This document shows positions 13,609-16,794 of a DNA stretch of 16,794 nt, in pieces. Below the pieces are notes generated by a model, which worked only from the letters and a program-made list of their open reading frames with translations, was not told where the DNA came from and ran no database searches. The translations under genes were made by a program, and so were the position numbers. Each line of letters begins with the position of its first letter. The stretch's first letter is position 1. This DNA is from an uncultured bacterium (GTDB lineage: Bacteria > Patescibacteriota > Minisyncoccia > Phycocordibacterales > UBA1006): positions 1 to 16,794 of the forward strand of contig CAIXMG010000023.1 of the NCBI GenBank assembly GCA_903920485.1, given 5' to 3'.

Positions 13609-13617
13609 TGCTAGAGT
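13609..13617 (+). promoter_or_regulatory. Extended -10 of radC
   Basis: TGC-TAGAGT, nine bases before ATG 13627, with no Shine-Dalgarno. Predicted leader is 0-3 bases. Confidence 0.4.
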
Positions 13618-13626
13618 TAACGTTAT

Positions 13627-14370
13627 ATGAAAGCGACCTACATCCGATCAACTTACGTGCCCGTCGTTACCAATACGCTCCTTACCCCGTACCGACTGAA
13701 GATACGGGATATTCCCCACGAGGAAAAACCCCGGGAAAAGCTTCTCCGCGAAGGACCCAGCCTGCTTTCCGTATCCGAATTGTGGGCCATCATCCTTGCT
13801 AACGGGACAAAGAAAGAAGACATCCTTTCGATGAGCTCCCGCATCCTTAAGGAGTACGGCGAGCGAAGCATCACGTCGGAAACCAATGCGAAAAAACTTT
13901 CCCAGAATCTCGACATCCCGATCGTCAAGGCGATGCAGGTGGTCGCGACGATCGAGCTGGGCCGCCGAATGTTCGAAAGGAACCCCACGGGCGCGAAGGT
14001 CATCAGGACCGCGCAGGACGTGTACGAATACACGAAGAACATGTGGGATCTCCCAAAAGAGCACCTCCGAGGAATCTATCTCAACAGCCACTACAAGGTG
14101 ATCCACGACGAGACGATCTCGATCGGGACCATCGATGCCAACATCATCCATCCAAGGGAAGTTTTCCGTCCCGCCCTCGAATACAACGCGGCAGCCGTCA
14201 TTCTTGTCCACAACCACCCGTCGGGAAACCTTTCCCCGAGCGATGACGACATCGCGATCACCCGCCAGCTTCTTGACGCAGGAACGATGCTCGGCATCGA
14301 GCTCATCGACCACGTCGTCGTTGCTTCGAGCGGATTTGAGAGCGTCATTTCCAGCATTAAGAATGTATAG
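13627..14370 (+). CDS. radC: RadC family JAB-domain protein
   Basis: The family carries a JAMM/MPN metalloprotease-like domain; its historical label as a DNA repair protein is weakly supported. The N-terminal helical region (about 25-115, PREKLLREGPSLLSVSELWAIIL) is the usual RadC/UPF0758 start. The C-terminal domain has EVFRPALEYNAAAVILVHNHPSG with the metal-binding set H195, H197 and D207 in HNHPSGNLSPSDDD. The 247-residue length is normal for the family. One odd point is that the N-terminal domain reads LANGTKKEDILSMS where many relatives have LRTGTKGKSVLDLA, so it is a diverged but intact copy. The start is ATG 13627, nine bases after a TGC-TAGAGT. A small ORF overlaps its stop codon and is probably coupled to it. 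It sits between two tRNA units. Confidence 0.94.
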   Translation: MKATYIRSTYVPVVTNTLLTPYRLKIRDIPHEEKPREKLLREGPSLLSVSELWAIILANGTKKEDILSMSSRILKEYGERSITSETNAKKLSQNLDIPIVKAMQVVATIELGRRMFERNPTGAKVIRTAQDVYEYTKNMWDLPKEHLRGIYLNSHYKVIHDETISIGTIDANIIHPREVFRPALEYNAAAVILVHNHPSGNLSPSDDDIAITRQLLDAGTMLGIELIDHVVVASSGFESVISSIKNV

Positions 14371-14599
14371 CCGTATGTATACCATCACCCCCACCTTTTT
14401 CCTGATCAGAGACCAGGCCCGAACACAGGACCCTTCGCTCGCCTCCCTGTTCCAGGACTCCCACTCTCTTTTCAAGATGCGCTTCCAGAAACTTGCCAAT
14501 ATGAGAAACGCCACGACCGACGAGGACTCGGAGACCCTTCGAGTCATGCTCGAAGCGCTTATCGCGACAAAGCGTGTGCTCCAAAGAACCGCGAAGTAA
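14363..14599 (+). CDS. Small hypothetical protein coupled to radC (78 aa)
   Basis: No family is recognised. The frame overlaps the radC stop by eight bases (ATG 14363) and has a second ATG at 14375 that would give 74 residues. The sequence (YTITPTFFLIRDQARTQDPSLASLF ... NATTDEDSETLRVMLEALIATKRVLQRTAK) looks helical, soluble and charged, and resembles real protein more than a shadow frame. The overlap suggests translational coupling to radC. It ends just before a T-rich hairpin and the initiator tRNA promoter. Confidence 0.5.
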   Translation: MYSRMYTITPTFFLIRDQARTQDPSLASLFQDSHSLFKMRFQKLANMRNATTDEDSETLRVMLEALIATKRVLQRTAK

Positions 14600-14603
14600 A
14601 AGA

Positions 14604-14627
14604 ACGGGCACTCGCCTTGTTTTTTTG
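14604..14627 (+). terminator. Probable terminator after the radC unit
   Basis: AACGGG pairs with CTTGTT (including G-U pairs) around a loop of seven bases, followed by a T run. It overlaps the -35 of the initiator tRNA promoter. Confidence 0.4.
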
Positions 14628-14645
14628 TGCATTCTGGTATATAAT
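14617..14645 (+). promoter_or_regulatory. Promoter of initiator tRNA-Met
   Basis: TTGTTT (14617-14622), a 17-base spacer and a perfect TATAAT (14640-14645). The predicted start is about 20 bases ahead of the tRNA. Confidence 0.65.
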
Positions 14646-14671
14646 GCCCAATACCTTCCAGAAAAGGCAAT

Positions 14672-14742
14672 AGCGGGATGGAGTAATGGTATCTCGTCAG
14701 GCTCATAACCTGAAGACCCCGGTTCGAATCCGGGTCCCGCAA
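14672..14742 (+). tRNA. Initiator tRNA-fMet (anticodon CAT), variant form
   Basis: A 71-base cloverleaf read with an unpaired position 1-72 (A1 and A72), the initiator hallmark that permits formylation. This register also restores U8 and G10. The remaining acceptor is GCGGGA / TCCCGC, position 11-24 is A-U (initiator type), the anticodon loop is CTCATAA (CAT at 14704-14706) and the T arm is CCCGG-TTCGAAT-CCGGG. The anticodon stem is TCAGG / CCTGA, so only two of the three conserved G-C pairs are present (A29-U41 replaces the first). The D stem has a U-U mismatch and a short loop, and the variable loop is 4 bases. CCA is not encoded. It has its own promoter and hairpin. Confidence 0.9.
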
Positions 14743-14750
14743 CACGATCT

Positions 14751-14777
14751 AAAACACACGCTCGAGGCGTGTGTTTT
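14751..14777. terminator. Bidirectional terminator after initiator tRNA
   Basis: A perfect 11-bp stem (AAAACACACGC / GCGTGTGTTTT) with a 5-base loop, between the initiator tRNA and the convergent methyltransferase gene that ends at 14781. Confidence 0.75.
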
Positions 14778-14780
14778 AGG

Positions 14781-15041
14781 CTATCCTTTTTTAACGGTAA
14801 GCTTAGCCGTTATTCCAATAAACCGACCTTCTTTCCTCGGAATGTTGTACCCCTTAACACTCCACTCAAAAACTTTTTCCACACCGAAACCGTTTGTCAT
14901 AAGCTCTTTAATAAGTGGTTTGATATCTTTTACAAACAATCGAGAAATTCCATCTCCCCCTCTTATTATAGTTCCAGCTTTGGTCTCCCTTACTTTGGTA
15001 CCGACAAACTCGAGAGCGTCCCCTTTTTTCTTAAAACTCAA
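14781..15041 (-). CDS. C-terminal part of the frameshifted methyltransferase
   Basis: The 86 codons from a TTG (15041-15039) read SFKKKGDALEFVGTKVRE ... FEWSVKGYNIPRKEGRFIGITAKL, which is the usual late part of a class I methyltransferase (beta strands 5-7). Read further upstream, this frame continues back through TLAPDGILSLSF, the conserved strand-5 region, and meets the 15038-15502 gene at a run of seven A (15068-15074). It is therefore the second half of that protein. Independent translation from TTG is possible but would make a fragment without a SAM site. The region is AT-rich compared with gatA and radC. Confidence 0.7.
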   Translation of the reverse strand: MSFKKKGDALEFVGTKVRETKAGTIIRGGDGISRLFVKDIKPLIKELMTNGFGVEKVFEWSVKGYNIPRKEGRFIGITAKLTVKKG

Positions 15042-15502
15042 CGAAAGAATACCGTCCGGGGCCAGCGTTTTTTTACGAGTCCAAATAGCCTCTTCCGATC
15101 ACTCATACTAAGAAAATGGGCCACCGCATTTGCATACACTGCGTCATAGTGGCCCGCGGGAGACTTCATAAGAAAATTAAACATGTCAGCCTTTATGACC
15201 TTTATATTTTTTCTTCCTTGAAACAATCTTTTCATTTGTTGCACAGCTATGGAGCTGTGCTCAACGGCGCTAACAAAAACATCTTTTGCATTTAACAATT
15301 GCAAAGAATGTACCCCAGATCCAGCACCAATTTCAAGAACTTTTTTATCCCCCGTCTTTTTTGAAAGCCTCCTTATCAGATCGGCAAGTAACGGAGTCTT
15401 CCTTTCACCACCTGTATTCTTGCTAAATCCGCCATAGATACCTCCCCTCCATACTTTGTCATATTTCTCTGCAGTAGACACATGTTCATCCATATTTTTC
15501 AT
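15038..15502 (-). CDS. SAM-dependent methyltransferase, N-terminal part, split by a -1 frameshift
   Basis: The class I SAM fold is shown by VLEIGAGSGVHSLQLL (55-70, motif I), SAVEHSS (acidic ribose-binding residue), VIKADMF and the YDAVYANAVAHFL motif IV-like strand. In the zero frame the sequence goes off homology after LFGLVKK (RWPRTVFFR) and stops at 15038. Shifting by -1 at A_AAA_AAA (15068-15074) gives LVKKTLAPDGILSLSF and continues to 14781, for a fused product of 240 residues. This could be programmed or transcriptional slippage, a real inactivating mutation or a homopolymer error. The start ATG overlaps the upstream gene's TGA (ATGA, 15499-15502), so the two are translationally coupled. 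A GGGGGTG stretch just before it may act as a ribosome-binding site. The substrate is unknown. Confidence 0.8.
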   Translation of the reverse strand: MKNMDEHVSTAEKYDKVWRGGIYGGFSKNTGGERKTPLLADLIRRLSKKTGDKKVLEIGAGSGVHSLQLLNAKDVFVSAVEHSSIAVQQMKRLFQGRKNIKVIKADMFNFLMKSPAGHYDAVYANAVAHFLSMSDRKRLFGLVKKRWPRTVFFR

Positions 15503-16110
15503 ATCACCCCCATGTCCCGGAACACCGCCTCGAAATAACGGCGCGTGATTTCCTTCTGACGTTCGGTGAGATTGAACGCGGTGCCTTCGTGGGCGATGAC
15601 GTTGCGCATCTTATGCGCTTCCCAAGCGGACTGGATGGTCGGAAAATCGTTGGGCTTGATCTGCGTCAACTTCTCGCCAAAGGTGTCGCCAGTATATCCC
15701 AGCTTCGTGATCAATTCTTCCAACATCGCGTCGGCATCGATGATCGCCGCCCGCCAGTCGTTGGGATTCGTCGATGCGAAATGCGCCTCGATCTGCTGCC
15801 ACCTTGGGTTGACGTGCTGAACGACGGTTTCCGGCTTGATGAAGTGACCCTTGTAGGCGCCGTCGAGAATCTCATCGACCTCGTAGACGCGGATGCGGAT
15901 GTACACGGCCCAAATGACAAACGCGATGAACAGCAACGTAAGGATGGTCGCAATCCATGAGAAGAGATGTGCAAAAGAGGATGCGTAGTCGCTGGTGCCA
16001 CCCGACGGCGCGTACACCGTGCCGAGGATGATCACATTCTTCACATACACGAAGAAGTCTCCGATCTTTTGAAGGATACCCAGGAATGTAATGGGAGAGC
16101 CAGGTTGCAT
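15499..16110 (-). CDS. Membrane protein with HEPN-like Rx4H motif (203 aa)
   Basis: The order is an amphipathic or hydrophobic N-terminal stretch (about 17-33), a clear transmembrane helix (about 48-71), a basic/acidic linker (IRIRVYEVDEILDGAYKG) and a helical cytoplasmic domain of about 110 residues. The domain's late helix contains MRNVIAHEG, where R169 and H174 fit the R-x4-H signature of HEPN domains. Many HEPN proteins are RNases or nucleotidyltransferase partners, but HEPN-type folds without activity are also common, so the function is open. The start is ATG 16110, six bases after CATAAT (16117-16122 on the minus strand), just past the gatA stop. The downstream methyltransferase begins inside its stop codon. 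Confidence 0.72.
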   Translation of the reverse strand: MQPGSPITFLGILQKIGDFFVYVKNVIILGTVYAPSGGTSDYASSFAHLFSWIATILTLLFIAFVIWAVYIRIRVYEVDEILDGAYKGHFIKPETVVQHVNPRWQQIEAHFASTNPNDWRAAIIDADAMLEELITKLGYTGDTFGEKLTQIKPNDFPTIQSAWEAHKMRNVIAHEGTAFNLTERQKEITRRYFEAVFRDMGVI

Positions 16111-16116
16111 AACGAC

Positions 16117-16122
16117 ATTATG
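16117..16122 (-). promoter_or_regulatory. -10 element of the HEPN-like gene
   Basis: CATAAT on the minus strand, directly after the gatA stop and six bases before ATG 16110. It allows transcription separate from gatA and predicts a leaderless mRNA. Confidence 0.4.
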
Positions 16123-16124
16123 TC

Positions 16125-16794
16125 TTATTTCGACGCTTTCTCAAAATCAGTACCGATGCCAAAAAGAATATCTTCCCTTCCCTGGTTCGCGGTGAACTGA
16201 ATACCGAACGGCATGCCACCCGAATCCTTGCCCGATGGAACGGACATGGCCGGCATATGGGTCAGGTTCGCGCTGATCGTGAAGATGTCCGCGAGGTACA
16301 TCGACAGGGGGTCCTTCTTTTCGCCGAACGCGAAGGCCGTCGTGGGAGTCGTGGGAGTAAGGATCACGTCGATTCCCGAATCGAAGACCTTTTCAAAATC
16401 CTGCTTTATGAGTTCCCGAACCTTGAGCGCCTTGTTGTAGTAAGCGTCATAATATCCAGCAGAAAGCACGTAGGTCCCGAGCAGGATTCTTCGTCGAGGT
16501 TCAACTCCGAACCCGTCGTGCCGCGTTTTCAAGTACGTCTCAAGAAGGTCCTTGCCTGGCTCGCGAAATCCGTACTTCATCCCATCGTAGCGCGAAAGGT
16601 TTGATGACACTTCCGCTGGCATCACGATGTAATACACCGCCAGTCCCAGGTGGGCATGGGGCAGTTCGATGTCGCGAATTTCGTATCCCGCTGTTTTCAG
16701 AATTTCGAGCGACTCTTCAAAATTCTTTTTTACTTCAGGATTAATGCCTTCCATCTCGAGAAAATGCCTTGGTACACCGACAACCTTTTGAGAA
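16125..16794 (-). CDS. gatA: Glutamyl-tRNA(Gln) amidotransferase subunit A, C-terminal part
   Basis: GatA is the amidase subunit of GatCAB, which makes Gln-tRNA(Gln) (and often Asn-tRNA) by amidating misacylated tRNA. The visible 222 codons run off the right edge, so the catalytic Lys-Ser-Ser region lies outside. They match the family's C-terminal half: VGVPRHFLEMEGINPEVKKNFEESL, YYIVMPAEVSSNLSRYDGMKYGFR, RRRILLGTYVLSAGYYDAYY, DVILTPTTPTTAFAFG and the end MPAMSVPSGKDSGGMPFGIQF. The frame continues through the window end without a start, so the internal Met at 16754 is not the start. The presence of GatA implies the indirect amidation pathway, as is common in this lineage. Confidence 0.96.
   Translation of the reverse strand, partial: SQKVVGVPRHFLEMEGINPEVKKNFEESLEILKTAGYEIRDIELPHAHLGLAVYYIVMPAEVSSNLSRYDGMKYGFREPGKDLLETYLKTRHDGFGVEPRRRILLGTYVLSAGYYDAYYNKALKVRELIKQDFEKVFDSGIDVILTPTTPTTAFAFGEKKDPLSMYLADIFTISANLTHMPAMSVPSGKDSGGMPFGIQFTANQGREDILFGIGTDFEKASK

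Noticed and set aside
13648..14745. A 365-codon open frame on the minus strand opposite radC and the tRNA
   Set aside because: It is antisense to a clear RadC with an intact JAMM motif and runs through the initiator tRNA. Its product is rich in Arg/Asp/Val runs with no domain, typical of a shadow frame.
1..16794. Possible UGA recoding, as in Gracilibacteria or Absconditabacteria
   Set aside because: RF2 with SPF and GGQ is present, the Rx4H gene ends at TGA, and no conserved domain contains an in-frame TGA apart from the single-base frameshift case.

Overview
The window looks like a chromosomal segment of a Candidate Phyla Radiation (Patescibacteria, Parcubacteria-like) bacterium. This is inferred from several traits. 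Ordinary housekeeping genes (rnhB, gyrA, prfB, gatA, radC) are mixed with many short orphan membrane proteins. RF2 is unusually short, Shine-Dalgarno sequences are nearly absent, four of the five tRNA genes lack an encoded CCA, and there is a large surface protein of BspA type. TGA is used as a stop and RF2 is present, so the genetic code is the standard one.

Layout. 1-225 (-) is the start of rnhB, with a hypothetical membrane protein upstream (292-861, -). 974-4372 (-) holds a metallo-beta-lactamase-fold gene whose metal ligands appear to be lost, a small membrane protein and gyrA, reading in that order. 4411-4918 (+) is a consensus sigma-70 promoter, a long structured leader that folds into a three-way junction, and an orphan 113-aa gene. 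4966-6932 (-) carries prfB (RF2), a 97-aa coiled-coil protein and a class I methyltransferase. 7050-7838 (+) is a two-helix membrane protein. 7900-11484 (-) encodes a 1194-aa secreted protein with a PKD-like domain, twenty 25-residue DUF285/BspA repeats, a Gly13 hinge and a C-terminal peptidoglycan-binding domain.

11541-14742 is a tRNA-rich, recombined-looking region. It contains tRNA-Thr(CGT), a GT2 glycosyltransferase, the first 37 codons of a broken endonuclease V gene, an AT-rich orphan membrane gene, tRNA-Thr(GGT), tRNA-Met, tRNA-Asp, radC with a small coupled ORF, and initiator tRNA-Met. 14781-15502 (-) is a methyltransferase split by a -1 frameshift at an A7 run. It is start-stop coupled to a membrane protein with an Rx4H (HEPN-like) motif (15499-16110, -). 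The right edge is the C-terminal half of gatA.

A recurring signal is a good (often extended) -10 element 6-9 nt upstream of the start codon in at least nine genes, with no Shine-Dalgarno sequence. This implies that much of the region is transcribed as leaderless mRNA. The 113-aa orphan is the clear exception, with a leader of about 130 nt. The best candidates for new biology are that leader and orphan, the dead MBL next to gyrA, the frameshifted methyltransferase with its HEPN-like partner, and the variant initiator tRNA.
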